Below are positions 1 to 8,170 of a stretch of 64,000 bases of DNA, one piece after another. The notes beneath the pieces are model-generated. The model was not told where the DNA came from. It ran no database searches and saw only the letters and a program-made list of their open reading frames with translations. Both the position numbers and the translations under genes were made by a program. How positions within the stretch are numbered: the stretch's first letter is position 1; every line of letters begins with the position of its first letter. The DNA is from Lachnospiraceae bacterium KM106-2 (GTDB lineage Bacteria; Bacillota; Clostridia; Lachnospirales; Lachnospiraceae), in contig AP018794.1 in assembly GCA_009731425.1 (NCBI GenBank), positions 496,001 to 560,000 of the forward strand. The letters are read 5' to 3'.

Positions 1-907
1 GATCATTAAAAATGTAAATTTAGATAAGCAGGATTTAGAACGTGCAAAGGAGTATTTTAAGGATTGCACGGGGGTTGAATTTGATCAAGCAAGAGCAGAT
101 GAAACTTATCAAGTTAAGGTAAAAAAAGATTTAGAATATTCACACTTTTTAAACGATATGAAACAGTTATGTAAGTTAATTGGCTCGGGATCGTACTATG
201 AAAAAGATAATTTAGAAAACAGAGTGGAACGTCCTATGACATACAAAGAGGCATTAAAAGAGTATGAAGATATCTGTAGGATCGATCATATTACGAATGC
301 CTATAACCGGGTATTTTGCGATTACGTGGGAATTATTCTGGCAATCTTGCCAATGTTACTTGGTGTAACAAGAGCGGTAAGGGATCGAAGATCCAATGCA
401 ATCGAGATTATTTATGCGAAACAAATATCCGCGGCTCGCTTGCTTTTAAGCCGTTACTTGGCAAATGTGATCATGACAATGATACCGGTTTACGTTGTGG
501 GAATTCTTGCTCAGTTACCGATCGTATTTGATGCGAAAGTAGCAAATTTGTCAGTGAGTTACGTTACGTTAATCAAAGATATGACGATTTGGCTGTTACC
601 AGAGATCATGGTTGTTCTGGCTTGTTCTTCTTTATTGACAGAATTATTCGGAGGACTATTGGCTATTATCGGTCAGACAGTATGGACGATCAGCAGTCTC
701 GCAAGTTCTATGACGTTAATGGGGCATTTTGGCTATCATTTGATCATACGATGGAATCAAGTTGGATCTAGCAGACTTTTTCTTCAAACAAGAACACAAT
801 TGTATCAGAATCGAGGATTCTTTTTTGTTTTTTCTATACTATTATTAGCAGCCAACATTGCGATCTATGAGTATAAGAGACGTAGGGGAGGTGTACTGCT
901 TGGATAG
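1..907 (+). CDS. ABC-2-type transporter permease, 5' end outside the window
   Basis: The reading frame is open from base 2, so the gene starts upstream and the ATG at 158 is only an internal methionine. The visible part ends in six or so hydrophobic segments. A soluble stretch comes first, then a membrane segment near 330-380, then a charged loop (motif VRDRRSNAIEIIYAKQIS) and further membrane segments, an order typical of ABC-2 exporter permeases whose ATPase is encoded separately. It overlaps the next permease gene by 8 bases, indicating translational coupling in one exporter operon. The substrate cannot be told from the sequence, and the ATPase is presumably left of the window. The family call is by pattern and is moderately sure. 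Confidence 0.65.
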   Translation, partial: IIKNVNLDKQDLERAKEYFKDCTGVEFDQARADETYQVKVKKDLEYSHFLNDMKQLCKLIGSGSYYEKDNLENRVERPMTYKEALKEYEDICRIDHITNAYNRVFCDYVGIILAILPMLLGVTRAVRDRRSNAIEIIYAKQISAARLLLSRYLANVIMTMIPVYVVGILAQLPIVFDAKVANLSVSYVTLIKDMTIWLLPEIMVVLACSSLLTELFGGLLAIIGQTVWTISSLASSMTLMGHFGYHLIIRWNQVGSSRLFLQTRTQLYQNRGFFFVFSILLLAANIAIYEYKRRRGGVLLG

Positions 908-1517
908 ATATATCGATTATCTTAAGATCTATCTGCGGAAACAGTATAGCCCCCATATTCTGCTATTGCTGGCTCTCGCCGTTTGTTCCAATGGGGTTAT
1001 GAGTTATGGGAATTTAACGTTGCAGCAGTCAGCAACTGTGTTTGAGATGTATTATCTCTTTATTGGGATCATTCTGTTTACTCCGTTATTTACAGCAGAA
1101 CAGGATGAAAAGATAAGGGAGGTTGTTCTTGCAAAAGAGATGTCCTATTGGAAATTATGTTTGATTCGATTTTTATTTGCGCTTACCGTACTGTTGGTAA
1201 GCACTGCCATGGTCCTGTATGTATTGATCGAAAATGGAAGTCGTACCAATGGCCTTTGTATGTGGTGGATCGCTTGTTGCGAGATGCTATTAGTTGGAGG
1301 AGTCGGCTATATGATTAGTGCGATAACCAATCAGGTTTTAATTGGTTATTTATGCGCGATCTTATATTATTTCGGTTCCATTTATGGAGGAAATAAGCTT
1401 TCTGTATGCAATGTAGCCCAAATGATGGCAGGTAATTATCATGAATGGCCCTATACCTTAGTCATAGGGGCAATGTTATTCACAGCCGGGTTTTACATAA
1501 GAGTGAGGAGAAAATAA
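900..1517 (+). CDS. Second ABC-2-like permease subunit (TTG start)
   Basis: A 205-residue very hydrophobic protein with about six predicted membrane segments and short loops. The chosen start is TTG at 900, because AGGGGAGG at 886-893 lies 6-7 bases before it; the ATG at 858 lies deep inside the upstream gene and has no ribosome-binding site. The 8-base overlap with the previous permease suggests the two are made together and form a heteromeric exporter. The motif AEQDEKIREVVLAKEMS on the cytoplasmic side resembles the VRDRRSNAIEIIYAKQIS loop of its neighbour, so the two may be distant paralogues. No ATP-binding domain is present. Substrate unknown. Confidence 0.6.
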   Translation: MDRYIDYLKIYLRKQYSPHILLLLALAVCSNGVMSYGNLTLQQSATVFEMYYLFIGIILFTPLFTAEQDEKIREVVLAKEMSYWKLCLIRFLFALTVLLVSTAMVLYVLIENGSRTNGLCMWWIACCEMLLVGGVGYMISAITNQVLIGYLCAILYYFGSIYGGNKLSVCNVAQMMAGNYHEWPYTLVIGAMLFTAGFYIRVRRK

Positions 1518-1529
1518 TCAAGACCTATC

Positions 1530-1558
1530 TTGCAAAAATCCCTTAGAACTGTTACATT
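1530..1558 (+). promoter_or_regulatory. Possible sigma-A promoter for the VanZ-like gene
   Basis: TTGCAA at 1530-1535 and TACATT at 1553-1558 are 17 bases apart. The -10 box is imperfect, so this is only a candidate. Confidence 0.35.
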
Positions 1559-1596
1559 AGTAAAATGAATTGTGTAAATAGAAAGGGGATTTTGTC

Positions 1597-1995
1597 ATGG
1601 GAAAGGTTATGTATAAAATGGTTGATATTATTGCAGATATCCATCGTTACATACTATCGATCAATGATTCCAATCAAATTGGACTTACAGATAAACAGTT
1701 ACATTTTATTGTCATCGGAATTTTAGGAATGTTAATGCTATTTGTGGTATATCCTGTATTTAAATGGCTTAGTGAAAAGCATGTAATGGTAATCGCGTGG
1801 ATCTATGTCTTTACATTATTGTTGGTGATCACATTTGCAATTGAGATTGGGCAGAAGCTTACTAACACGGGGAATATGGAATTTGCAGACGTTATGTTCG
1901 GCTTAGTTGGATTTTTGATCATGTTTACAATTTTCTCAGTCATCCGATCAATCTATCATCTGATCTTAGATTGTATTGATAAGTATATGAAATAA
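1597..1995 (+). CDS. VanZ-like small membrane protein
   Basis: A 132-residue protein with three hydrophobic segments (about residues 40-60, 70-90 and 100-120). The motif EIGQKLTNTGNMEFADVMFG between the last two fits the VanZ-family signature, in which an E..Q pair is followed by a short loop and a D(V/I)..N..G stretch. VanZ relatives occur in many Firmicutes; the founding member gives low-level teicoplanin resistance, but most homologues have no known role. The start is supported by AAAGGGGA at 1580-1587. The gene stands alone, followed by a strong terminator. Assignment is by motif and is fairly likely; function is unknown. Confidence 0.55.
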   Translation: MGKVMYKMVDIIADIHRYILSINDSNQIGLTDKQLHFIVIGILGMLMLFVVYPVFKWLSEKHVMVIAWIYVFTLLLVITFAIEIGQKLTNTGNMEFADVMFGLVGFLIMFTIFSVIRSIYHLILDCIDKYMK

Positions 1996-2006
1996 GAAAA
2001 GGAATA

Positions 2007-2049
2007 CCTCTTGCACCCATTGAATATGTATGGGGCAAGAGGTTTTTTT
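2007..2049 (+). terminator. Intrinsic terminator after the VanZ-like gene
   Basis: CCTCTTGCACC and GGGGCAAGAGG form an 11 bp stem, followed by seven Ts. Confidence 0.85.
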
Positions 2050-2102
2050 ACTTGATAGGAAATTGCGTCGCAATCCCCTATAAAACAGAAAGAAGGGAAG
2101 GA

Positions 2103-3470
2103 ATGAAACGAGAGATTCCATATAAGATTTACTTAGAAGAATCAGAGATGCCCAAAGCTTGGTATAATTTAAGGGCTGATATGCTACATAAGCCGGCTCC
2201 GTTATTAAATCCGGCTACGTTACAGCCAATGACAAAAGAAGAGTTAATGCAAGTATTTTGCGAGGAATTGGTAGAGCAAGAACTAGACGATAGAACAAGG
2301 GAGCTGCCGATACCTAAAGAGATTCAGAATTTTTATAAAATGTATCGACCATCTCCTCTTGTCAGGGCATATTGCTTGGAGAAGAAAATGGGTACACCTG
2401 CAAAAATCTATTATAAGTTTGAAGGGAATAACACAAGCGGAAGTCATAAACTAAATTCGGCGATCGCACAGGCATACTATGCGAAGAAGCAAGGTTTAAT
2501 CGGAGTCACAACTGAGACGGGAGCAGGCCAATGGGGAACGGCACTTTCCATGGCATGTTCCTACTTTGATTTAGCGTGTAAGGTGTTCATGGTGAAAGTA
2601 TCCTATGAACAAAAGCCATTTCGCAGGGAGGTAATGAGAACCTATGGAGCAAGTGTGACTCCTTCTCCATCCGAGGCAACAGAAGTAGGAAGAAGAATTT
2701 TAGCAGAGCATCCAGGAACGAATGGAAGTTTGGGATGTGCGATATCGGAAGCAGTTGAGACATCTATGAAGACAAAAGGATATCGCTATGTGTTAGGAAG
2801 TGTATTAAATCAAGTAATGTTACATCAATCTATTATTGGGCTGGAGACAATGGCTGCTCTAAAGAAATATGATGTAAAGCCAGATCTTATCATAGGATGT
2901 GCGGGCGGAGGCTCTAATCTGGGAGGATTAATTGCACCATTTATGGGAGAAAAACTTCGTGGAGAGGCGGATTATGAGTTTATCGCAGTCGAGCCGGCAT
3001 CTTGTCCAAGTCTGACAAGAGGGACTTATTCGTATGATTACTGTGATACGGGAAAAGTATGTCCATTATCAAAAATGTATACGTTAGGAAGCGGTTTTAT
3101 TCCATCGCCGAATCATGCAGGAGGACTGCGTTATCATGGAATGAGTTCTACCTTATCCGGGCTGTATCATGATGGATATCTGAAAGCGAGAAGTGTAGAA
3201 CAGACAGCAGTCTTTCATGCAGCGGAAGAATTTGCAAGGATAGAGGGAATCTTACCTGCTCCAGAGAGTGCTCATGCAATTATGGTAGCAATGGAGGAAG
3301 CAAGAAAATGTATTCAGACAGGGGAAGAAAAGACGATCGTCTTCGGTCTTACGGGAACGGGGTATTTTGATCTGTATGCCTATGAGAGCTTTCATGATGG
3401 TAAGATGAAGGATGATATCCCATCCGACGAAGACTTAGAGAAGAGTTTTGCGATGTTGCCCAATGTATAG
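2103..3470 (+). CDS. trpB: Tryptophan synthase beta chain, TrpB2 type
   Basis: This PLP enzyme joins indole and serine to give tryptophan. The 455-residue length and the N-terminus (about 90 residues before the catalytic core) match the TrpB2 subfamily rather than the roughly 400-residue TrpB1. The lysine that binds PLP lies in NTSGSHKLNSA (about residue 118), and the phosphate loop is GCAGGGSNLGG (about residue 266). The start at 2103 follows AAGAAGGGAAGG; the earlier ATG at 2052 lies next to the upstream terminator. No trpA or other trp gene is adjacent and a terminator follows, so it is probably a stand-alone indole-salvage enzyme, as proposed for TrpB2 proteins. No T-box or trp attenuator is visible upstream. 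Confidence 0.9.
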   Translation: MKREIPYKIYLEESEMPKAWYNLRADMLHKPAPLLNPATLQPMTKEELMQVFCEELVEQELDDRTRELPIPKEIQNFYKMYRPSPLVRAYCLEKKMGTPAKIYYKFEGNNTSGSHKLNSAIAQAYYAKKQGLIGVTTETGAGQWGTALSMACSYFDLACKVFMVKVSYEQKPFRREVMRTYGASVTPSPSEATEVGRRILAEHPGTNGSLGCAISEAVETSMKTKGYRYVLGSVLNQVMLHQSIIGLETMAALKKYDVKPDLIIGCAGGGSNLGGLIAPFMGEKLRGEADYEFIAVEPASCPSLTRGTYSYDYCDTGKVCPLSKMYTLGSGFIPSPNHAGGLRYHGMSSTLSGLYHDGYLKARSVEQTAVFHAAEEFARIEGILPAPESAHAIMVAMEEARKCIQTGEEKTIVFGLTGTGYFDLYAYESFHDGKMKDDIPSDEDLEKSFAMLPNV

Positions 3471-3474
3471 AAAT

Positions 3475-3520
3475 AAAAAAGAATGTGCCTCATTTCTTGC
3501 GATCTGCACATTCTTTTTTT
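3475..3520 (+). terminator. Intrinsic terminator after trpB
   Basis: AAAGAATGTGC pairs with GCACATTCTTT, with a T-run of seven. The stem also serves the small minus-strand gene because it is A-rich on the other flank. The same 11-base arm recurs in the terminator after methylglyoxal synthase at about 62994. Confidence 0.85.
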
Positions 3521-3546
3521 GATTGGATCATATTCCGATCTACATT

Positions 3547-3678
3547 CTATAAATATTGTTTCTTAGGTTTTTTATGATGTTTCTTATTTGCTACGACGGT
3601 GCTGCCACCTTCGGTTCCTCCACTTATTGCCTCACTTACTTTTGATGTTGCTTGTTTTTTTGCGTTTTTGCCTTTCAT
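3547..3678 (-). CDS. Small basic protein of 43 residues
   Basis: A short open frame on the minus strand reading MKGKNAKKQATSKVSEAISG and so on, ending in KKPKKQYL. A good ribosome-binding site (AAGGATGG, with about 5 bases before the ATG) supports translation. The product is rich in Lys, Gly and Ser, with a basic N-terminus, a Gly/Thr/Ser-rich middle and a basic His/Lys tail; it has no membrane segment and no signal peptide. It converges on trpB and shares the terminator between them. I do not recognise a family. A DNA- or RNA-associated or spore-enriched small protein would fit the composition, but nothing shows this. Confidence 0.5.
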   Translation of the reverse strand: MKGKNAKKQATSKVSEAISGGTEGGSTVVANKKHHKKPKKQYL

Positions 3679-3862
3679 GTTAACCATCCTTTCTTATAAA
3701 GAAAATCGTTAATTGATAATGCTTTTTACACTAAATAGTTTAAAACTTCCACAATTTTATTCAAGGGGCAAAAGTAAACAAATTATAACGGGCATCATTC
3801 AAGAATTTATGCACAATTAAAAGTATAGAACCTTATTGTTGGAATATTTCATAAGAGAGGGG

Positions 3863-3894
3863 TTACCACTTACCCTGCAATCACTTACCACTTA
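3863..3894 (+). promoter_or_regulatory. Direct repeat, candidate LytTR operator
   Basis: TTACCACTTA occurs at 3863-3872 and again at 3885-3894, with start points 22 bases apart (10 bp boxes, 12 bp spacer). LytTR regulators typically bind direct repeats about two helical turns apart. The pair ends 11 bases before the -35 box of the promoter of the LytTR gene itself, which fits positive autoregulation. Confidence 0.6.
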
Positions 3895-3905
3895 GTTAAA
3901 AAGTA

Positions 3906-3933
3906 TTTACAAAAAAAATCCAGAACGTATAAT
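3906..3933 (+). promoter_or_regulatory. Sigma-A promoter of the LytTR operon
   Basis: TTTACA at 3906-3911 and TATAAT at 3928-3933 with a 16-base spacer. The expected transcript start is near 3940, leaving a very short leader ahead of the AAGGAG site at 3942-3947. Confidence 0.65.
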
Positions 3934-3955
3934 AGCATCATAAGGAGTGAAAACG

Positions 3956-4411
3956 ATGAGGATACAAATTGAAGTAGAGGAAAGTTTACAAGAGAATGAA
4001 GTAATCATTCGATGCAATCAGATCACGGATGACGTGATTGCACTTCAAAAAGCAATCAGCCAACAGAGTTCTTCTATGAATCAAATCGTATTTTATAAGG
4101 GAGAAACAGAATACTTTGTGGTGTTAGATGATATTTTGTTTTTTGAAACAGATGAGACTGGTATCTGTGCACATACCAAGAAAGAACTTTATCAGGTAAA
4201 GTATAAGCTTTATGAATTAGAAGAACTTTTACCGGGACACTTTATGAGAGTTTCAAAATCAACAATCTTAAATATCAATCGAATTTACTCCATAACACGT
4301 AATCTTACCGGTGCAAGCTTGGTAGAGTTTCAAGATACACATAAACAAGTTTATGTTTCAAGATATTATTATAAACCATTAAAATGTAGATTAAATGAAA
4401 AGAGGAATTAG
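3956..4411 (+). CDS. LytTR-family DNA-binding regulator without receiver domain
   Basis: A 151-residue protein. Residues about 45-150 look like a LytTR domain: the stretch FYKGETEYFVVLDDILFFET, then FMRVSKSTILNINRI and the C-terminal YVSRYYYKPLK are the usual strands and turns of this beta-fold DNA-binding domain. There is no phospho-acceptor receiver domain, so control must come from elsewhere, plausibly from the membrane partner encoded next. The start at ATG 3956 is preferred over GTG 3947 because the GTG overlaps the AAGGAG site. It is co-transcribed with the LiaF-like gene, whose ATG follows its stop by one base. The direct repeat upstream suggests it regulates its own operon. Confidence 0.8.
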   Translation: MRIQIEVEESLQENEVIIRCNQITDDVIALQKAISQQSSSMNQIVFYKGETEYFVVLDDILFFETDETGICAHTKKELYQVKYKLYELEELLPGHFMRVSKSTILNINRIYSITRNLTGASLVEFQDTHKQVYVSRYYYKPLKCRLNEKRN

Positions 4412-4412
4412 T

Positions 4413-5117
4413 ATGAGAAAATCAAATATTCTTTGGGGAATCATATTTATTTTGTTTGGAAGTTTACTCATTGTAAGCAAGCTAGGACTTGTGGCCAATG
4501 TAAACCTTCTAACACTTGGTATCACCGTTATTTTAGTAGTAGTCATGTTAAAGAGCTTATGGAATTTACAGTTTGGCGGTGTGTTATTTCCACTCGCTTT
4601 TATCGGGATTTTATATGATGAGCAGCTTGGAATTACAGCAATCACACCATGGACGATCTTAGTAGCAGCAGCATTTGCTTCGATCGGTCTTGATATGATC
4701 TTTCACAAATGCAAGGTAAAAGTAAATCTTGGTCATCATTATCACAAGAATCATCACGATCCAGATGTGATTAATATTGATGATGACAGTTACGTTAGTC
4801 AAGAAACCTCTTTTGGTGATAGTGTGAAATATATTAACTCCAATGATTTTAAACGAGCAGATTTAAGTTGTAAATTTGGTGGACTCACTGCTTATTTTGA
4901 TCATGCGATTTTACAAGGAGATTCTGCTGTCGTTAATGTAGATTGTTCTTTTGCTGGAATCGAGCTTTATTTCCCTAAGGAATGGAAGATCGATATTCAG
5001 ATGAATGCCGTATTTGGGGGCGTTGAAGAGGATGGAAGAAATACAGCAGATGGAAGTAAGGTAGTCACTTTACTTGGAGATGTTAGATTCGGAGGAGTCG
5101 AGATTCACTACGTATAG
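4413..5117 (+). CDS. LiaF-like membrane protein
   Basis: A 234-residue protein with four hydrophobic segments in the first 95 residues, a His-rich linker (HHYHKNHHDPD) and a C-terminal beta-rich domain of about 115 residues. The repeating pattern in that domain (FGGLTAYFDHA, FAGIELYFPKEW, FGGVEEDGRN, RFGGVEIHYV) is the hallmark of LiaF/YvqF C-terminal domains. LiaF proteins restrain cell-envelope stress regulators; pairing with a receiver-less LytTR protein suggests this protein senses a signal at the membrane and holds the regulator. The start at 4413 follows AAGAGGA; the ATG at 4395 would lie upstream of that site. The role as anti-regulator is inference. Confidence 0.75.
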   Translation: MRKSNILWGIIFILFGSLLIVSKLGLVANVNLLTLGITVILVVVMLKSLWNLQFGGVLFPLAFIGILYDEQLGITAITPWTILVAAAFASIGLDMIFHKCKVKVNLGHHYHKNHHDPDVINIDDDSYVSQETSFGDSVKYINSNDFKRADLSCKFGGLTAYFDHAILQGDSAVVNVDCSFAGIELYFPKEWKIDIQMNAVFGGVEEDGRNTADGSKVVTLLGDVRFGGVEIHYV

Positions 5118-5128
5118 GAGATGAGAAG

Positions 5129-5905
5129 ATGGAATTTGGAATGCCTACCTTGATCGAATGTCATTCCTTAGAAGAGAATGCAATATTAGCGAAGAAGTTA
5201 GGATTATCCTTTCTTGAATTGAATATGAACCTTCCGGAATATCAGATTGGGAATATGGATCTCGATCATTTCCAGGAGATACAAAGAAAGTATGGAATCT
5301 ATTATACACTTCATCTAGATGAGAATCTGAATATCAGCGATTTTAATGAGCTTGTTGCGACTGCCTATTTAAAGACAGTGCAGCAGGCTATTGCTGTATC
5401 TAGGAGACTTAACATTCCTATTCTAAATATGCATCTTAGTGAAGGTGTTTATTTTACCCTTCCCGACCATAAGGAATATTTGTTTCAACAGTATCAGGAT
5501 GTTTATTTAGCGCAGATGAGGAGATTGAAAGAAAAGGTATCAGAATGGATTGGAGATGATCCCATTTTAATATGTATTGAAAATAGTGACGGGTTTCATC
5601 CATTTCATAAAGAGGCAATTTCGTTATTGCTAGAGAGTCCTCATTTTGGAATGACACTCGATATCGGACATGATGCGATTGCAAAGCAGTCGGACCTAGA
5701 ATATATTTTACAGACACAGCGGTTACGTCATATCCATCTTCACGATTTTAATGATAGGAGTTGTCATCTACCATTAGGAACTGGGAATGTCGATGTGAAT
5801 AAAATGTTGTCTCTTGCTAAGTCGTATGGAACAAGAGTGGTATTAGAAACAAAGACCATAAGCGGTCTGAAGGAATCAGTAGAATATGTAAGGAAACAGG
5901 TGTGA
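5129..5905 (+). CDS. Sugar phosphate isomerase/epimerase-like TIM-barrel protein
   Basis: A 258-residue protein of the xylose-isomerase-like TIM-barrel superfamily, which also holds endonuclease IV. The recognisable metal-ligand motifs are LNMHLSEG (residues about 97-104), ICIENSDGFHPF, MTLDIGHDAI and RHIHLHDFN, followed near the C-terminus by LGTGNVDV and VVLETK. These supply the Glu, His and Asp ligands expected for a divalent metal site. It follows the LiaF-like gene by 11 bases and overlaps the CorA-like gene by 4, so it is probably in one transcription unit with them. Whether it acts on a sugar or on DNA cannot be decided by eye; the short size and motifs favour a sugar isomerase. Confidence 0.7.
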   Translation: MEFGMPTLIECHSLEENAILAKKLGLSFLELNMNLPEYQIGNMDLDHFQEIQRKYGIYYTLHLDENLNISDFNELVATAYLKTVQQAIAVSRRLNIPILNMHLSEGVYFTLPDHKEYLFQQYQDVYLAQMRRLKEKVSEWIGDDPILICIENSDGFHPFHKEAISLLLESPHFGMTLDIGHDAIAKQSDLEYILQTQRLRHIHLHDFNDRSCHLPLGTGNVDVNKMLSLAKSYGTRVVLETKTISGLKESVEYVRKQV

Positions 5906-6819
5906 GTATGTTTTATAGGATACAGGATGGAAGATTAGTAGAAAGTAAGAAGGATCACTGGCTTACAATGCAAAATGGGGTAGGTATTGTAACTCCAGAA
6001 GAGTGGAGAAGTGAGACCGAGATACGAGAGAAGTATCAGCTGACGAGAAATCAGGATAACATTCGTTTTTGCAAATTAGAGTGCTTTTCGGAGTATGCAT
6101 TTGGAACGATTCATATCCCCTCAAAGAAGGCTGGAAAGTCGAGTACTTCCTTTGCTTTCTATCTAGTAGATCGAAAGATCATATTTGTAGATCGAACCGG
6201 ATATGTAAAGAAGCTTCTTCGTAAAATGAACGAGAGAGGGCTTCGGCCAAAGGATACGATCGAACGATTCTTATATGATTTTCTTGTTGCGATCACGGAG
6301 GACGATCTGATCTACTTAGAGTCGCTAGAGACGAAGATCGCCAAAGAGGAAGAGAAAGTCTTAGCAAATCAAGCAGATGAATTTAATCAAACGATGTTAG
6401 AGTTAAAGAAAGAAATTCTAAAGCTTTATCGCTATTATAGTCAGCTGATGGATGTTGGGGAAGGGCTTGCCGAGGATATTTCTGATCTAATGGAAGAGAC
6501 TCATGTGGAATTATTCCGAATCTTTAGTCAGAGAGTGGAGCGGTTAAAGACAGAGACTCAGATGTTAAGAGAGTATGCGATGCAGGTACAGGATGTCTAT
6601 CAATCGGAGATTGGAATCAGGCAAAATGATGTAATGAAGATCTTAACCATAGTAACGACAATCTTTTTGCCATTGACGCTGATCGTAGGTTGGTATGGAA
6701 TGAACTTTAGTCATATGCCGGAGTTAGGATACCGTTATAGTTATCCGATCGTGATCATTGTAAGTGTACTGATCGTAGTAGTTAGTATCTGGGGATTAAA
6801 GAAAAAGAAATATTTATAG
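5902..6819 (+). CDS. CorA-family divalent cation channel
   Basis: A 305-residue CorA-like protein. The N-terminal two thirds form the soluble alpha/beta and long-helix domain; the last 60 residues hold two membrane helices. The signature GMN triplet is present in GWYGMNFSHMPEL between the two helices, forming the selectivity filter of Mg2+/Co2+ channels, and the C-terminus is basic (KKKKYL), as usual. Start: GTG at 5902 has AGGA 7 bases upstream, and ATG at 5908 is an alternative two codons later. The 4-base overlap with the isomerase gene implies coupling. Family assignment is firm, ion preference is not. Confidence 0.88.
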   Translation: MSMFYRIQDGRLVESKKDHWLTMQNGVGIVTPEEWRSETEIREKYQLTRNQDNIRFCKLECFSEYAFGTIHIPSKKAGKSSTSFAFYLVDRKIIFVDRTGYVKKLLRKMNERGLRPKDTIERFLYDFLVAITEDDLIYLESLETKIAKEEEKVLANQADEFNQTMLELKKEILKLYRYYSQLMDVGEGLAEDISDLMEETHVELFRIFSQRVERLKTETQMLREYAMQVQDVYQSEIGIRQNDVMKILTIVTTIFLPLTLIVGWYGMNFSHMPELGYRYSYPIVIIVSVLIVVVSIWGLKKKKYL

Positions 6820-6933
6820 AAGTAACAGAAAGAATAAAATGAATAAATGTAGGGAAATGCTTGGCGAGAGATTATAAATTGTTGCATTATGTGCTATAAT
6901 AGAGAAGATAATGGATAAGATATGGAGGACACT

Positions 6934-7812
6934 ATGTTAGATAAGGTAACATTTATGGAGACATTACGTTCTGTAGCGGAAATAGCGAAGACATCTCCAG
7001 AACCACTGAAGCGTGAAGAAGTGGATCAGTATTTTGAAGGAATGGATCTTTCAAAAGAGCAAAGAGAGATGGTTTATCAGTATTTATTAAATCCTGTTGA
7101 AGAAGAGACGAAGGAAGAGGAAACAACTCCAGAGTCAGATCAGGAAGCAACAGAAACGGTTGAAAATAAAAATGAGAAATTGTCGGATTCAGCATTTTTC
7201 CAAATGTATATGGAAGATTTAAATGAATTAGATAAGTATACAGTTGATGAAGTAAATGATATGTTCCAAAAACTTCAAAGTGGAAATGAAGAGATGATCG
7301 CAAAGCTATCTGATTACTATCTTCCTAAAGTTATTGATCTTGCCAAACAATATCAATCGAGAACTGTAAACATGGAAGATGTGATACAAGAAGGAAATAT
7401 CGGTTTGCTCTATGGCTTAAAGCAGTTAGCAGGCGATCGTCAAGTAACGGATGCAGAAGGTTATCTCATTCAGTCGATCAAAGAATCAATGGAGCAATTC
7501 ATTGATGAGATGGCGAATGAAGGTGATTGGGAAAATACTGTTGTGGCAAAGGCCAATTTGGTGTATGAGGCACAAAAGATCCTTGCAGAACAAATGGGTA
7601 GAGTCCCAAGCAATGAAGAACTTGCGGAATATACGAAGTTATCTTTAAATGAGATTGATGACATTGTCGGATTGTTTAAGAAAGAATCTAGTTCTACGGC
7701 TAAAGAAGAGTCAAAGAACGTTGCGACAAAAGAGACTACAAAAGAAACTATGACAGAAACTACAAGTCAGGATATGGATACTCCATGGTCTGATTTTAAG
7801 TATGACAAATAG
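6934..7812 (+). CDS. Sigma-70-like protein with regions 2 and 3 only
   Basis: A 292-residue acidic protein. After an N-terminal domain and a Glu/Thr-rich linker, residues about 120-165 resemble sigma-70 region 2 (LPKVIDLAKQY, then MEDVIQEGNIGLLYGLKQL), and residues about 207-250 resemble region 3 (AQKILAEQMGRVPSNEELAE). Region 2.4 is poorly kept, and region 4, which would read the -35 element, is absent; the tail is a Lys/Glu/Thr-rich stretch. It might modulate RNA polymerase rather than act as a true sigma factor. The start at 6934 follows GGAGG at 6924-6928; the ATG at 6922 precedes that site. A strong terminator follows. The family link is clear, the function is not. Confidence 0.7.
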   Translation: MLDKVTFMETLRSVAEIAKTSPEPLKREEVDQYFEGMDLSKEQREMVYQYLLNPVEEETKEEETTPESDQEATETVENKNEKLSDSAFFQMYMEDLNELDKYTVDEVNDMFQKLQSGNEEMIAKLSDYYLPKVIDLAKQYQSRTVNMEDVIQEGNIGLLYGLKQLAGDRQVTDAEGYLIQSIKESMEQFIDEMANEGDWENTVVAKANLVYEAQKILAEQMGRVPSNEELAEYTKLSLNEIDDIVGLFKKESSSTAKEESKNVATKETTKETMTETTSQDMDTPWSDFKYDK

Positions 7813-7822
7813 AATGCATATT

Positions 7823-7868
7823 GCAGGCATCTTACCAGTAAGATATTACTGGAAGATGCCTGTTTTGC
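7823..7868 (+). terminator. Intrinsic terminator after the sigma-like gene
   Basis: GCAGGCATCTT...AAGATGCCTG with inner arms CCAGTA/TACTGG gives a long stem of about 17 bp, followed by a short T-run (TGTTTTG). Confidence 0.8.
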
Positions 7869-7897
7869 TTGACGAAACAAGGACAATTGTTTAGACT
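7869..7897 (+). promoter_or_regulatory. Promoter of the cobalamin-riboswitch operon
   Basis: TTGACG at 7869-7874 and TAGACT at 7892-7897 with a 17-base spacer; transcription would begin near 7904, just before the riboswitch. Confidence 0.6.
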
Positions 7898-7903
7898 ACT
7901 AAA

Positions 7904-8100
7904 TGGACATTAGAAATAAAAAGGGAATGTGGTTAGAATCCACAGCAGCTCACACTACTGTAATAGGTTACGAGATCTGTATACCACTGTTTAATTAGGA
8001 AGGTTGTTTCTTAAGTAGACGGGAAGGGCAGATGGAGGCTTGAGACCTTAAGCCAGGATATCTTTTCTGATGTTATGGACTCTTTCGGTGAAGGAAAGTG
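7904..8100 (+). ncRNA. Cobalamin (AdoCbl-type) riboswitch
   Basis: The conserved blocks appear in order: AAAAGGGAATGTGGT, then GAATCCACAGCAGCTC, then ACTACTGTAA (7921-7964), and the B12 box TTAAGCCAGGATATC at 8048-8062. The spacing fits the class. A terminator hairpin follows at 8145-8170, giving a likely termination-type switch that lowers expression when cobalamin is plentiful. The genes downstream encode an ECF transporter and a transcobalamin-like domain, which agrees with corrinoid control. The leader to the first start codon is unusually long (about 575 bases) because a repeat element sits between the switch and the gene. Confidence 0.9.
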
Positions 8101-8144
8101 TACACGGATATCGATTATGGTATATGATCATTGTGTATATTTTT

Positions 8145-8170
8145 AGGAGACCCTAGGAGGTCTCTTTTTT
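8145..8170 (+). terminator. Terminator of the cobalamin riboswitch
   Basis: AGGAGACC and GGTCTCTT form the stem with loop CTAGGA, followed by a run of six Ts. It is the likely expression platform of the riboswitch. Confidence 0.75.

Noticed and set aside
8145..8170. Terminator as end of the upstream sigma-like operon
   Set aside because: That operon already ends at 7823-7868, and a promoter and riboswitch lie between, so this hairpin belongs to the riboswitch.
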